From Leptolyngbya sp. 'hensonii' (lineage in GTDB: Bacteria > Cyanobacteriota > Cyanobacteriia > GCF-001939115): a stretch of 61,567 nucleotides of DNA. The notes under the pieces are model-generated. The model made no database searches. It was given only the letters and a program-made list of their open reading frames with translations, and was not told the origin of the DNA. Below, piece by piece: positions 8,651-17,420 of the stretch; the stretch's first letter is position 1, and each line of letters opens with the position of its first letter. The DNA lies in assembly GCF_001939115.1 (NCBI RefSeq), contig NZ_MQTZ01000056.1, forward strand, positions 1 to 61,567, in the 5' to 3' direction. Made by a program: the position numbers and the translations under genes.

Positions 8651-11600
8651 ATGCAACTTCTCCGGCGAATTACCCTCCTTTACCAGGAAGGCCGCTCCGA
8701 TAAGGTCTATGAAGTCGATCTTTGTCAGGTCGCCCCCGATCGCTATGTCGTCAACTTTCGGTATGGGCGACGGGGCTCCACCCTGCGAGAAGGGGTCGAA
8801 ACTGCCGATCCCTTATCCCTGGCGGCAGCCGAGCGCGCTTTTGATAAGCTGGTGGCCTCTAAGGTCAAAAAGGGTTACCAACATGTCTCTGCTGGCCTGG
8901 AACCTGCTCCACCCCCCTCCCCACTGCCGCCTGCAGAAGTTCCCGCCGATCCCGATGCTCGCCGTCAGCGGATTCTGACCCGTCTTGCTGCGGCCACAGA
9001 AGACAAACGATGGCCCCTGAGCCGGGTGATCTGGCGAGCAGGGGAACTGCAAATCACCGCTGCTGCTCCCCTGCTCCTGCGGTTATTGGGCCAGGGAGAT
9101 GCCCTGCAAGACTACTGCCTTGTCTGGGCCTTAGGACGCTGTGGCGATCGCACCGTGATTCCCACCCTGGAACGTCTGTTGGAGGCCCGTCATATTCCCG
9201 ACATGGTGCGGCGTATTGCCCTGGAGGCCCTATTCAAACTGGCCAACGAAGAGCAGCGTACCCGACTGCAGTCCTTCGTTATTTCCAAACTACCGCCAGA
9301 ACTGCAAGCTGTTGAGACCCCATCCTTTCTACAAACTCTGGATGCCTACCTGAACCAATCCAACAAGGCCAACTGGGAGGTTCTCTATACCCTCTATTGT
9401 CTTGATTTCCCCCCGGTGCGATCGGTCCTATTATCCCGGCTTCAAACCCTTCCCCTGCTGCCGGGCTATTTCCGGCCCCTGCGCCATCTCTTCAAAGCCG
9501 CTGAGTACCGCCAGGATGGGGAAGTCTACGGTCTTCTTGCCTATCGCTTCGAGCAGGAGGACGCCTACTATCGCGATGACAGCTACTATATCCGGCTACC
9601 GGATAATACCTACCTGCAGCGCTACGAGTACACCTACGATTCCGTCAACCACCGCTACGCTCGGAAAGACACCCAGCAGATTAAAGCAGAACAAAGTAGC
9701 CCCACTTCCCGACTGGCCTATAGTCAGAAGACCCGTGAGTATCTGCTCCGCCGAACCTGGCGCACTTTGAGGCGATTGGGGGAACTAGGGGATGCGATCG
9801 GCTACACTACCCTGGCGACGGGTGTTTTACTGGCGCTTTCAGATACCGATGCGGAACCGGTCAGACAGACGGTTCGCACCCAGTATGACTGGCAATCTCG
9901 CCAGAATATTCCCATCGCCTCTGCGGATTGGGATGCCTTTGCCGGATTCATCACCTTTAACCATATTTTGTATGAGCACAGTCCCCGCTATCGGCTAAAA
10001 CCAGGCGGTCGAGCCTGGTCCTGTAAATCACCCTACAAACCCGGTCATCCAGTTCCCCCAGAACGGGAAGAAGCCTTTCCAAACTTGTGGGAACAGCACC
10101 CCGCCCCTCTGGTGCAGCTCCTGCTAGAAAGTCACTGTCGGCCTGTACATGAGTTTGCCGTCAAGGCCCTACGATCGTGTCGTTCCTACTGTGCTGAGCT
10201 AACCCTGGAAATCATTAACCAGTTGCTCAACCGTTCCTATGAGGCCACAGCCCGGTTGGGGTTTGAGTTAGCTGCCGATCGCTATGATCCAACCCAGCCA
10301 GATCCGGAACTGCTGCTGGCGATAGCATCCTGTATCCTGCCAGAAGCCCGTGCTACTGCCCATCAGTGGATTGAGCAAAATCGCCAGGGTCTCCTGGAAA
10401 ACAGTGCCTTGATCGCAGCTTTGATTACCAATCCCCAGGGTGATACCCGTCAGTTTGCACGTCAACTTTTGAGTGCAGCCCCCATTCGAGATTGGATTGC
10501 CGAAGCAACGGTTGGCCGCTCGATCGCGAGGCTCCTGACCCTGGCTCCTGAACAGGTAGCCGTGGCGCGAGATGCTGGTGAGACCCTGCTTTTGAGATTC
10601 GCACCCCAACTGCGAACGATCGGCCTGGGCATTGTCCGGGATCTTCTGCTCCATCCCCTGCCCGAAGTTCAGGAACTGGGAGCCCGAATTTTGCTCAACC
10701 ACCAGACTCCTGCAGCAGACCTCCCTTCCGGCCTGATCGATGCCCTGATTCAGTCTCCTCACGAATCCATTCGGGGCCTGGGAGTTCAGTTACTTGGGCA
10801 ACTCCCCGATCAGATTCTGATCAGCCAGGAGCAACTCCTCCTGACGTTTCTGATCCACGAACAGCCAGAAATCCGCAGTGGGATTCGTCCAGTGCTGAGT
10901 CGCCTGGGAAGCACCTATCCAGAATTTGGCCTGAACCTGGTAACGTTGGCGATAGATCTGTTGACCCGCCCCGAACCCCATGCGGGTGTTCATCAGGATG
11001 TATTGACTCTGCTCCAGGAAGATCTAACTGGTTGGATGGCTACGGCCACTGAGGCCATGGTGCGGACCTTGTTAGGGGCGGAATCTGCAATTGCCCAGGA
11101 ACTGGCTGGGACCCTTCTAGCGGTCAAGGGGAGCACCTGGGCTGAAACCTGGAGTACCCCAGAAATTGTCCAACTGACCCATCAGGAGGTTCTGGCAGTG
11201 CGAGCCGCAGCACGGGAAATGCTGATGCATCTCCTGCCCCGCCTGCGCCAGGATCCTCTGGAGATGGCCGCTGCATTGCGGGTGCTGGAATCCAAATGGG
11301 AAGACTCGCGAGAATTTGGCTTTCGGTTGTTTGGCACTTTTTTCCAGGCTGAGGATTTTACACCCACCATTCTGATCAGTCTTTGCGATAGCACCCTGCC
11401 TGAGGTGCGGAAATTTGGCCGAGATCTGGTCAGTCGTTGTTTTCGGTCAGCCGATGGCCCGGAGTATCTGCTGAAATTCAGTGAACATCCATCGACGGAT
11501 ATGCAACTGTTTGCTACGAATTATCTGGAGAGCTATGCAGTAGATCATCCGGAATACCTGGAGGCCCTACAACCTTACTTTATTCGTACCCTCTCGCAGG

Positions 11601-11848
11601 TCAACCGGGGTCGGGTAGCCAAGCAACGCATCTTCAATTTTCTGGAGCGGGAGGCTCTCAAGAACCGCTTCTCCGCTGAGATCGTTGCAGCCATTTTGAA
11701 TCGGCAATCTGGAACGATCGCCATTACAGATCGGGCCAGGGCGATCGAACTGATGGTCAAAATCCACCGGGCCTACCCTGAAATTCCTCTGGCCATCCGG
11801 GTTCAACCCTTATCGACCAGAAACCAGTCGTCCAGAATAGAACCGTGA
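8651..11848 (+). CDS. WGR-domain protein with long HEAT/armadillo-like repeat region
   Basis: Protein of about 1065 residues. The N-terminal 80 residues fit a WGR domain (ITLLYQEGRSDKVYEVDL, then YVVNFRYGRRG, then AFDKLVASKVKKGY), with Tyr where the name-giving Trp usually sits. WGR domains occur in DNA-repair proteins such as PARPs and in bacterial proteins of unknown role. A Pro-rich linker leads to alpha-helical repeats of HEAT type (for example LLLRLLGQGDALQDYCLVWALGRCGD and repeated LG..LL..P..EVRE.. units), which extend almost to the C-terminus and would form a protein-binding solenoid. ATG 8651 is preferred over the in-frame TTG at 8633. It has no signal peptide and no obvious partner gene. 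The function is not known. Confidence 0.75.
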   Translation: MQLLRRITLLYQEGRSDKVYEVDLCQVAPDRYVVNFRYGRRGSTLREGVETADPLSLAAAERAFDKLVASKVKKGYQHVSAGLEPAPPPSPLPPAEVPADPDARRQRILTRLAAATEDKRWPLSRVIWRAGELQITAAAPLLLRLLGQGDALQDYCLVWALGRCGDRTVIPTLERLLEARHIPDMVRRIALEALFKLANEEQRTRLQSFVISKLPPELQAVETPSFLQTLDAYLNQSNKANWEVLYTLYCLDFPPVRSVLLSRLQTLPLLPGYFRPLRHLFKAAEYRQDGEVYGLLAYRFEQEDAYYRDDSYYIRLPDNTYLQRYEYTYDSVNHRYARKDTQQIKAEQSSPTSRLAYSQKTREYLLRRTWRTLRRLGELGDAIGYTTLATGVLLALSDTDAEPVRQTVRTQYDWQSRQNIPIASADWDAFAGFITFNHILYEHSPRYRLKPGGRAWSCKSPYKPGHPVPPEREEAFPNLWEQHPAPLVQLLLESHCRPVHEFAVKALRSCRSYCAELTLEIINQLLNRSYEATARLGFELAADRYDPTQPDPELLLAIASCILPEARATAHQWIEQNRQGLLENSALIAALITNPQGDTRQFARQLLSAAPIRDWIAEATVGRSIARLLTLAPEQVAVARDAGETLLLRFAPQLRTIGLGIVRDLLLHPLPEVQELGARILLNHQTPAADLPSGLIDALIQSPHESIRGLGVQLLGQLPDQILISQEQLLLTFLIHEQPEIRSGIRPVLSRLGSTYPEFGLNLVTLAIDLLTRPEPHAGVHQDVLTLLQEDLTGWMATATEAMVRTLLGAESAIAQELAGTLLAVKGSTWAETWSTPEIVQLTHQEVLAVRAAAREMLMHLLPRLRQDPLEMAAALRVLESKWEDSREFGFRLFGTFFQAEDFTPTILISLCDSTLPEVRKFGRDLVSRCFRSADGPEYLLKFSEHPSTDMQLFATNYLESYAVDHPEYLEALQPYFIRTLSQVNRGRVAKQRIFNFLEREALKNRFSAEIVAAILNRQSGTIAITDRARAIELMVKIHRAYPEIPLAIRVQPLSTRNQSSRIEP

Positions 11849-11971
11849 TTCCTCTCCCCCAAAATTGCTCAAGACTGCCCCTGATCCCGGCTAATGATGG
11901 GTCATGCCCCTCTTGCAGAGCCTCGCATCCCTTGTCAGGATGGTTTCAGTGACGATTTTCAGGAACTTCAT

Positions 11972-12008
11972 CCCTCGGACCTCTGGTCTGGGGGGTTTTA
12001 TTTGTTTT
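11972..12008 (+). terminator. Rho-independent terminator after the WGR/HEAT gene
   Basis: A 10-bp stem (11972-11981 with 11985-11994, two G-U pairs) with a 3-nt loop is followed by a broken T-run (TTTTATTTGTTTT). It lies 124 bp after the stop codon. Between the stop and the MITE at 12066 no other gene is supported. Confidence 0.65.
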
Positions 12009-12065
12009 GTACCGTCCCTCAGGGCTTGTCATCGACGCCTGCTCGACTGGAAGTTTTGCACCTTA

Positions 12066-12200
12066 GGATCGTGGATTTAATAACTCCGAAATTTTCAGCC
12101 CTCACCCCCAACCCCCAACCCCTCCCCCTCTCCCAGCGGGAGAGGGGGCAGGGGGGTGAGGGCAATCAGGAGTTTATCGGTGTTATTTAATTCTCATTCC
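12066..12200. repeat. MITE-like hairpin element, family A copy 1
   Basis: A 135-bp element with imperfect terminal inverted repeats: left GGATCGTGGATTTAATAAC, right (reverse complement) GGAATGAGAATTAAATAAC. It encloses a C-rich palindrome (CCCTCACCCCC...CCTCTCCCAGCGGGAGAGG...GGGTGAGGG). The element is flanked by TTA on both sides (12063-12065 and 12201-12203), a probable 3-bp target duplication. The right-hand TTA is the stop codon (TAA, minus strand) of the diguanylate cyclase gene. A second copy lies at 21524-21644. It encodes nothing convincing and was probably moved by a transposase supplied elsewhere. Confidence 0.7.
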
Positions 12201-13091
12201 TTAGGGAGCAGGAAAAGAATTCCAGGGGTGAATAATCTGGTTTTTCCCCTGTTGTTTAGCCAGGTAAAGGCGTTGATCGGCTTCATCTAACAGGCTACCA
12301 GACGATCGCAGGGGGGAGGGAATCGTGCTGGCGATACCCATACTCAAAGTCACTTGGGGCGCAATACAAGATTGACTATGGGGAATCTGGAGCCGAGCGA
12401 TCGCAACCTGCATTTGCTCGGCCACCTGAATAGCTCCCTGGGCATCTGTTTGGGGTAGGATAGCAACAAATTCCTCACCGCCATAGCGGGCAACCAGATC
12501 AGAGGGGCGTTTGAGGGTCGTGTGAAGGGCTTGGGCAATTTGCCTAAGGCAATCGTCTCCAGCCAAATGACCATAGGCATCGTTGTACTGTTTAAAGCAG
12601 TCAATGTCGCAGAGGATCACCGATAAGGGGGTCTGATCCCGTGTCATCTGCCGCCATTGATAGTCGAAATAGACATCAAACCGACGGCGATTTGGAATCT
12701 GAGTTAAGCCATCCAGGTCGGCCAGACGCAAGGTTTCATTTAGCTTGAGTTGCCATTGAGCATCCACTACATCTCCATGTTCCATGATGGTCTGGACAAT
12801 TATTTCCAGATCATCCCGTTCCCTGGAAATTATTTCCAGGAGGGTCTGAAGCATAACCTCTGCTCGTTTTCGTTCGACTATCTCAGCACTCAGTTGGATA
12901 TTTGTAGCGTGCAATTGTGCTTCGATAAAGTCCCCATGTTCTGCTGTTGTGGATAGGGCCAGATGTAAATCGTAGTTCTGCTGCCTCAAACGCTCATTTT
13001 CACGCTGTAAACGGTCAATTTCAACTCTTAAGTGGGTCTCTGAAGGCTCAAGCCTTTCCTGACCATATCGTTCTCCTTGATTTGAAAGCAT
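12201..13091 (-). CDS. Diguanylate cyclase with N-terminal coiled coil
   Basis: Soluble 296-residue protein that should make cyclic-di-GMP from two GTP. Residues about 20-125 are heptad-rich coiled coil (EIDRLQRENERLRQQN and more), giving dimerisation. The GGDEF domain occupies about 125-290 with DGLTQIPNRRRFD, the metal/substrate block LCDIDCFKQYNDAYGHLAGDD, an intact GGEEF active site and an RPSD inhibitory I-site exactly five residues before it. The enzyme should therefore be active and product-inhibited. The gene is monocistronic and divergent from the VWA lipoprotein gene. Its TAA stop coincides with the target duplication of a MITE-like element, so its natural terminator may have been displaced. 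Confidence 0.92.
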   Translation of the reverse strand: MLSNQGERYGQERLEPSETHLRVEIDRLQRENERLRQQNYDLHLALSTTAEHGDFIEAQLHATNIQLSAEIVERKRAEVMLQTLLEIISRERDDLEIIVQTIMEHGDVVDAQWQLKLNETLRLADLDGLTQIPNRRRFDVYFDYQWRQMTRDQTPLSVILCDIDCFKQYNDAYGHLAGDDCLRQIAQALHTTLKRPSDLVARYGGEEFVAILPQTDAQGAIQVAEQMQVAIARLQIPHSQSCIAPQVTLSMGIASTIPSPLRSSGSLLDEADQRLYLAKQQGKNQIIHPWNSFPAP

Positions 13092-13327
13092 GAACTCCGC
13101 CCCAGTTGCAATTGGAATGGCTCAAAGGACCCATTGTGGCTCTGATCAAAGATACCCTTCATCTTGATCATAAAGTTAGTTCTGGATGAAAGCTTGCAGG
13201 GTAACATACCCTGTCATGCTGGTGTATTTCATGATCACGTTTCAGTTTCAGTAACTTAGCTTCCTGAAGCTGAATTCTGACGGTAGAACGAAAGTATTCA
13301 GTCTTCCCTATTGTTCCCCTCCAATCT

Positions 13328-14992
13328 ATGAGTTATCCCAAGCGTCCGGCTATTCAAACGATCGTCCTGTTGGGTTATGCCCTCCTCCTGGGAACCCTGG
13401 TGGCCTGCAATGCGGATCAGGCTAGCAAAACTGGCCGCTCCAATTCTGCTCCTTCTGCACCGCCTGTTGGCGTGCCTTCTCCAGCCGCCCAGACCCTCCC
13501 TGGAACCACTACGACCCAGGAGTTGAAGCAGAATCTGGCAGCAAAGCCTCTGGCTGATCAAACCCAAGACCAATTACCGGAAAGAACGTCAGGAGAACAA
13601 TACAGCACCATTCAGGATAACCCCTTCCAGCGCGCCAGCACGAACCCCCTCTCCACTTTCTCCATTGATGTAGACGCGGCTTCCTACAGCAATGTGCGTC
13701 GCTTCATCAACGAAGGACAGTTGCCCCCCAAAGATGCTGTCCGGATTGAGGAGATGATCAACTATTTCACCTATGACTATCCCCAGCCCCAGGGCGATCG
13801 TCCCTTCACGGTCACGACCGAAGTAGGCACAGCCCCCTGGAATCGGAATCACCGGTTGGTTCTGGTCGGTTTGCAGGGAAAAAGAATGGCCCTAGAGAGT
13901 TTACCCCCCAGTAACCTGGTGTTCTTGATCGATGTTTCCGGCTCGATGGATGCTCCCAACCGGCTGCCCCTAGTGAAGTCTGGACTGCGCCTACTGGTAA
14001 ACGAACTACGCGCCAGCGATCGGGTGACGATCGTCGTCTACGCTGGTAACGCCGGAGTCGTCCTCCCGCCCACCCCCGGCAACCAGAAAGAGGCGATTCT
14101 GGCAGCCCTCGATCGATTGCAGGCAGGGGGTTCCACGGCAGGGGGTGAAGGAATTCAACTGGCTTACAAGCTGGCCAAAGAGAACTTCCTCAAGACGGGG
14201 AATAACCGGGTAATCCTGGCCACCGATGGGGATTTCAATGTGGGAATTTCCAGTGATGCCGAGCTCGTGAACCTGATCGAACAGAAGCGCAATGAGGGCG
14301 TTTATCTGACCGTGCTGGGCTTTGGCATGGGCAACCTGCAGGATGCCAAGCTGGAACAACTGGCCGACAAAGGTAACGGCAACTATGCCTACATTGATAG
14401 CTTGCTGGAAGCCCGTAAAGTCTTCGTTAAAGAGCTGGGATCCACCCTGTTCACGATCGCCAAAGATGTTAAGATTCAGGTCGAGTTCAACCCCGCCAAA
14501 GTCCAGGCCTACCGCCTAATTGGCTACGAAAATCGCATCCTTGCCAGCCAGGACTTCAGTGACGACAAGAAAGATGCTGGCGAGATGGGGGCTGGCCATT
14601 CCGTCACTGCCCTATATGAAATTTTGCCAGCAGGTATCAAGAGCGATGTGCCTTTGGCCAAAGAGGCTGCTGTTCAAGACAAGCCCTCCGTGCAGTTCAA
14701 AGACAACGAGATCATGGTTGTGAAATTGCGCTACAAGCCACCCCAACAAACCACTTCCCAATTCCTCAGCCAGCTCCTGTTAGACCAGGGCACCCCTCCC
14801 AATCCCTCACCTAACTTGCGCTTCTCGGCAGCCGTTGCTGCCTTTGGGATGATCCTGCGGGATTCCCCTTACAAAGGGACCGCCACCCTAGACAATGTGC
14901 TGCAACTGGCGCAACAATCCCAGGGCACCGACCTGGATGGTTACCGAGCCGAGTTTATCCGCCTAGTGGAAAAAAGCAAAACCCTCCTATGA
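13328..14992 (+). CDS. YfbK-type VWA-domain lipoprotein
   Basis: Protein of 554 residues. The N-terminus has a hydrophobic segment ending in LGTLVAC, a lipobox with Cys27, so it should be a membrane-anchored lipoprotein. A Pro/Ala/Thr-rich linker is followed by the conserved YfbK N-terminal block ([18 protein letters not shown]) and a von Willebrand factor A domain. The VWA domain has a complete MIDAS metal site: DVSGSM (Asp202, Ser204, Ser206), the Thr in GGSTAGG, and the Asp in ATDGDFNVG. The C-terminal part matches the DUF3520-like tail of YfbK proteins. The stop overlaps the start of the Ser/Thr kinase gene (ATGA), so the two are translationally coupled and probably work together. The ligand is unknown. 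Confidence 0.9.
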   Translation: MSYPKRPAIQTIVLLGYALLLGTLVACNADQASKTGRSNSAPSAPPVGVPSPAAQTLPGTTTTQELKQNLAAKPLADQTQDQLPERTSGEQYSTIQDNPFQRASTNPLSTFSIDVDAASYSNVRRFINEGQLPPKDAVRIEEMINYFTYDYPQPQGDRPFTVTTEVGTAPWNRNHRLVLVGLQGKRMALESLPPSNLVFLIDVSGSMDAPNRLPLVKSGLRLLVNELRASDRVTIVVYAGNAGVVLPPTPGNQKEAILAALDRLQAGGSTAGGEGIQLAYKLAKENFLKTGNNRVILATDGDFNVGISSDAELVNLIEQKRNEGVYLTVLGFGMGNLQDAKLEQLADKGNGNYAYIDSLLEARKVFVKELGSTLFTIAKDVKIQVEFNPAKVQAYRLIGYENRILASQDFSDDKKDAGEMGAGHSVTALYEILPAGIKSDVPLAKEAAVQDKPSVQFKDNEIMVVKLRYKPPQQTTSQFLSQLLLDQGTPPNPSPNLRFSAAVAAFGMILRDSPYKGTATLDNVLQLAQQSQGTDLDGYRAEFIRLVEKSKTLL

Positions 14993-16182
14993 CAACTCCA
15001 GACTTTTCCCGGCAGGGGTATCAAATCCAGCGAGAACTCGGCCACAACCGTAGCAGCGGCAGAGTTACCTACCTGGCCACCCAGTTAGCCACTGCTCAGA
15101 CCGTTGTCATCAAACAGTTCCAGTTTGCTCGAACGGGGGTTACCTGGTCCGACTATGCTGCCCATGAGCGCGAAATCCAGGTCTTGCAGCAGCTTGACCA
15201 TCCCAGCATCCCGAAATACCTGAATGCCTTCGAAACCGACGATGGCTTCTGCCTGGTCCAGGAATACAAAAACGCCCCCTCCCTGGCAGAACCCCGTCAG
15301 TTCACCCTCCCAGAAGCCGAGCAGATTGCGATCGCCATCCTGCAGGTGCTGGTCTATCTACAACAGCAGCATCCCCCCCTGATCCACCGAGATCTAAAAC
15401 CAGAAAACATTCTGGTCGATGAGCACCTCAGGGTTTCCCTGGTTGATTTTGGATTGGCCCGTTCCAGTGCAGATGACCTCTCAGCCAGCACCACCGTCAA
15501 AGGCACTCTCGGTTTCATGCCTCCCGAACAGTTATTCAATCGGCCCCTGACAACAGCCTCCGATCTCTATGGCCTGGGAGCGACCCTGATCTGCCTTCTG
15601 AGCGGCACCCCATCCGCCACGATCGGCTCCTTGCTTGATGACGCCTACCGCCTGAACTTTAAGTCGGTGCTCCCAAACCTGCCGATCGGCTGGACTCGCT
15701 GGCTGGAAACATTGACCGCTCCCAACCCCCAACAGCGATACCCAGATGCCGCCACCGCTCTCCAGGCACTGCAGGGCATTGATCAGATCAGACCCGCCAA
15801 ACGTCCCCCGCTGGCTCTGGCCCTGGGCAGTACCTTTGTGGGCCTGGGTCTGGTTACGATCGCGACCGGCGGGTTGATCGGCTGGCTGACAATGCGCCCA
15901 CCAACCCTGACTCCGATCGGACCCGGATCAGCCGTGCAAGAGTTGAAAACTACAGGCCACTGTGCAGGCTGTAACTTACAGGGAGCAGACCTGAGAGGGC
16001 TGGACCTGCGCAGTGCCGACCTCACTAACGCCGATCTACAGGGGGCTGACCTTCGGGGTGCAGATTTGCGTGGGGCTTACCTGAAAAATGCCAACCTGAC
16101 GGGTGCCAGGCTGGAAACTGCCAATCTCTCCAGTACTGACCTGCGCGGGGCCACCCTCCCCGATGGTTCTGTCCATCCGTAA
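14989..16182 (+). CDS. Membrane Ser/Thr protein kinase with extracytoplasmic pentapeptide repeats
   Basis: Hanks-type kinase of 397 residues. The kinase domain spans about 10-262: ATP-loop region [10 protein letters not shown], Lys42 in VVIKQF, catalytic HRDLKPEN (Asp135), metal-binding DFG (Asp153), and GTLGFMPPE. All key residues are present, so it should be active. One transmembrane helix (about 275-301) is followed by a C-terminal domain that begins with [17 protein letters not shown] and continues as about eleven A(D/N)LxX pentapeptide repeats, a right-handed beta helix outside the membrane. The start codon overlaps the stop of the VWA lipoprotein gene. The arrangement suggests an extracytoplasmic VWA lipoprotein and a transmembrane kinase acting as one sensor unit. 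Substrates are unknown. Confidence 0.92.
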   Translation: MTTPDFSRQGYQIQRELGHNRSSGRVTYLATQLATAQTVVIKQFQFARTGVTWSDYAAHEREIQVLQQLDHPSIPKYLNAFETDDGFCLVQEYKNAPSLAEPRQFTLPEAEQIAIAILQVLVYLQQQHPPLIHRDLKPENILVDEHLRVSLVDFGLARSSADDLSASTTVKGTLGFMPPEQLFNRPLTTASDLYGLGATLICLLSGTPSATIGSLLDDAYRLNFKSVLPNLPIGWTRWLETLTAPNPQQRYPDAATALQALQGIDQIRPAKRPPLALALGSTFVGLGLVTIATGGLIGWLTMRPPTLTPIGPGSAVQELKTTGHCAGCNLQGADLRGLDLRSADLTNADLQGADLRGADLRGAYLKNANLTGARLETANLSSTDLRGATLPDGSVHP

Positions 16183-16185
16183 GGG

Positions 16186-16833
16186 TTACGATCGCCGCAC
16201 CAGATTAATTGCAAACTCTCGACCCATCCCCTGAAACATCGCCATGTGAATCCACAACATAGCCAGGGGTTCCAGTAACCGGGCGATCGTCAATCCTCCA
16301 GCATCGATCGCCTCAAATCCGATTGCCTCTGCCAGTCCCATGACCTGTTCCTTGGCGGACAGATCATCGCCACAGATGAATGCCGTAGCCCGTTGCGATC
16401 CGAAAGTCAGATTCTCGAGGACATTCGCGCCAATGTTGTTGAACGCCTTGACGACCCTGGCCCCTGGTGCCCACTTCGCAATCTCCTCAGCGGCAGAGGT
16501 GCTGTGCCCGATCGTCAGCCCCTGAGATAGTCCTGCCATCCCCATTGCAATCGGGTTTGTACAATCCACCAGAATCTTACCGGTCAGATCTCCAGCGGCA
16601 GCGATCGCATCCTGAGTTGCCTCCCAGGGCGTCGTCAGGATCACAATTTCGGCCTGCTCTGCGGCCTCTCGAACTGTGGCAGCCTGGACTTTCCCGCCTG
16701 TTGCAGCGATCAATTCCTGGACTTTTGAACTCTGGGGATCCCGCACGCCAAAAATAACGGTATAGCCCTTCTGAGCCAGGATCTTGCCCAGTGTCCCCCC
16801 CACGCTACCAGAACCGATAATGCCAATACTCAT
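16186..16833 (-). CDS. NADPH-dependent F420 reductase-like dehydrogenase
   Basis: NAD(P)-binding oxidoreductase of 215 residues. The Rossmann dinucleotide motif is at the very N-terminus (IGIIGSGSVGGTLG), followed by VIFGVRDP, VILTTPWEA, LVDCTNP and a FNNIG block. This is the layout of the F420:NADP reductase/NADPH-dependent F420 reductase family, whose cyanobacterial members probably reduce other substrates. ATG 16833 is chosen because the Rossmann strand begins there; an upstream in-frame extension to 16887 adds 18 unlikely residues. It converges with the kinase gene, only three bases separating the stop codons. Confidence 0.88.
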   Translation of the reverse strand: MSIGIIGSGSVGGTLGKILAQKGYTVIFGVRDPQSSKVQELIAATGGKVQAATVREAAEQAEIVILTTPWEATQDAIAAAGDLTGKILVDCTNPIAMGMAGLSQGLTIGHSTSAAEEIAKWAPGARVVKAFNNIGANVLENLTFGSQRATAFICGDDLSAKEQVMGLAEAIGFEAIDAGGLTIARLLEPLAMLWIHMAMFQGMGREFAINLVRRS

Positions 16834-16999
16834 GGTTGTTTGCTCTCCCACCTGCTTACTCTTCCATGATGAAATTGGCTCTCTCATTTGTCCAATGGAT
16901 TATTAATATAGAAGATATTCGTTGTATCAATCTTGCATTGAATTCCCACTTCTGGGCAAACTCTGAATAGTCTTCTGAACTTACCCCTCATCCTTACTT

Positions 17000-17398
17000 A
17001 TGCAACTTAACCGTAACTTAGCCTTGGCCCTACTTCCTATCGCCGGAATCATGCTTGCCTCTCCTCCAGCAAACTCCTCCCAGGAAGTGCTGCTGGCCCA
17101 AAAGATACACAATTACTGCCGCCCTGGTGAAAGCATGTTCCTGGCACTGGAAACTAAAAGCTTTCTGATTAACATCTGTGGTGGAGATAATCCCTATTCT
17201 TATGTCGGTGTAGAGAAGCGGAATCGGAAGAACAATATCCGTCTGGCCTTGAGTGACTATGATGCCCAGGGAACTTACTTTGAGGCCCGTAATGGCGAAT
17301 ATACCTACATCCTGGCTGAGACCCCCAAGGGTAAGTTTCTAACGGTCTCTAAGGGAACCCGTGAGATCCTGCGGGAGCCTGTGCTGAGAGGTTGGTAA
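17000..17398 (+). CDS. Secreted hypothetical protein, cyanobacterial family
   Basis: Small 132-residue protein with a signal peptide (LALALLPIAGIMLASPPANS) and a mature part of about 105 residues. It holds two cysteines (in NYCRPGES and NICGGD) that could form a disulfide in the periplasm, and a beta-rich pattern (SYVGVEKR, IRLALSDYDA, GEYTYILAE, GKFLTVSKG). Similar short exported proteins are widespread in cyanobacteria, but I know of no assigned function. It converges with the hybrid kinase gene. Confidence 0.75.
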   Translation: MQLNRNLALALLPIAGIMLASPPANSSQEVLLAQKIHNYCRPGESMFLALETKSFLINICGGDNPYSYVGVEKRNRKNNIRLALSDYDAQGTYFEARNGEYTYILAETPKGKFLTVSKGTREILREPVLRGW

Positions 17399-17420
17399 GT
17401 AAGTAGACCTGGGAGCTTTT

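Noticed and set aside
11894-12190. 98-codon plus-strand frame after the WGR/HEAT gene
   Set aside because: Its second half is the MITE-like repeat translated (Pro/Arg/Gly-rich), and its first half spans a terminator.
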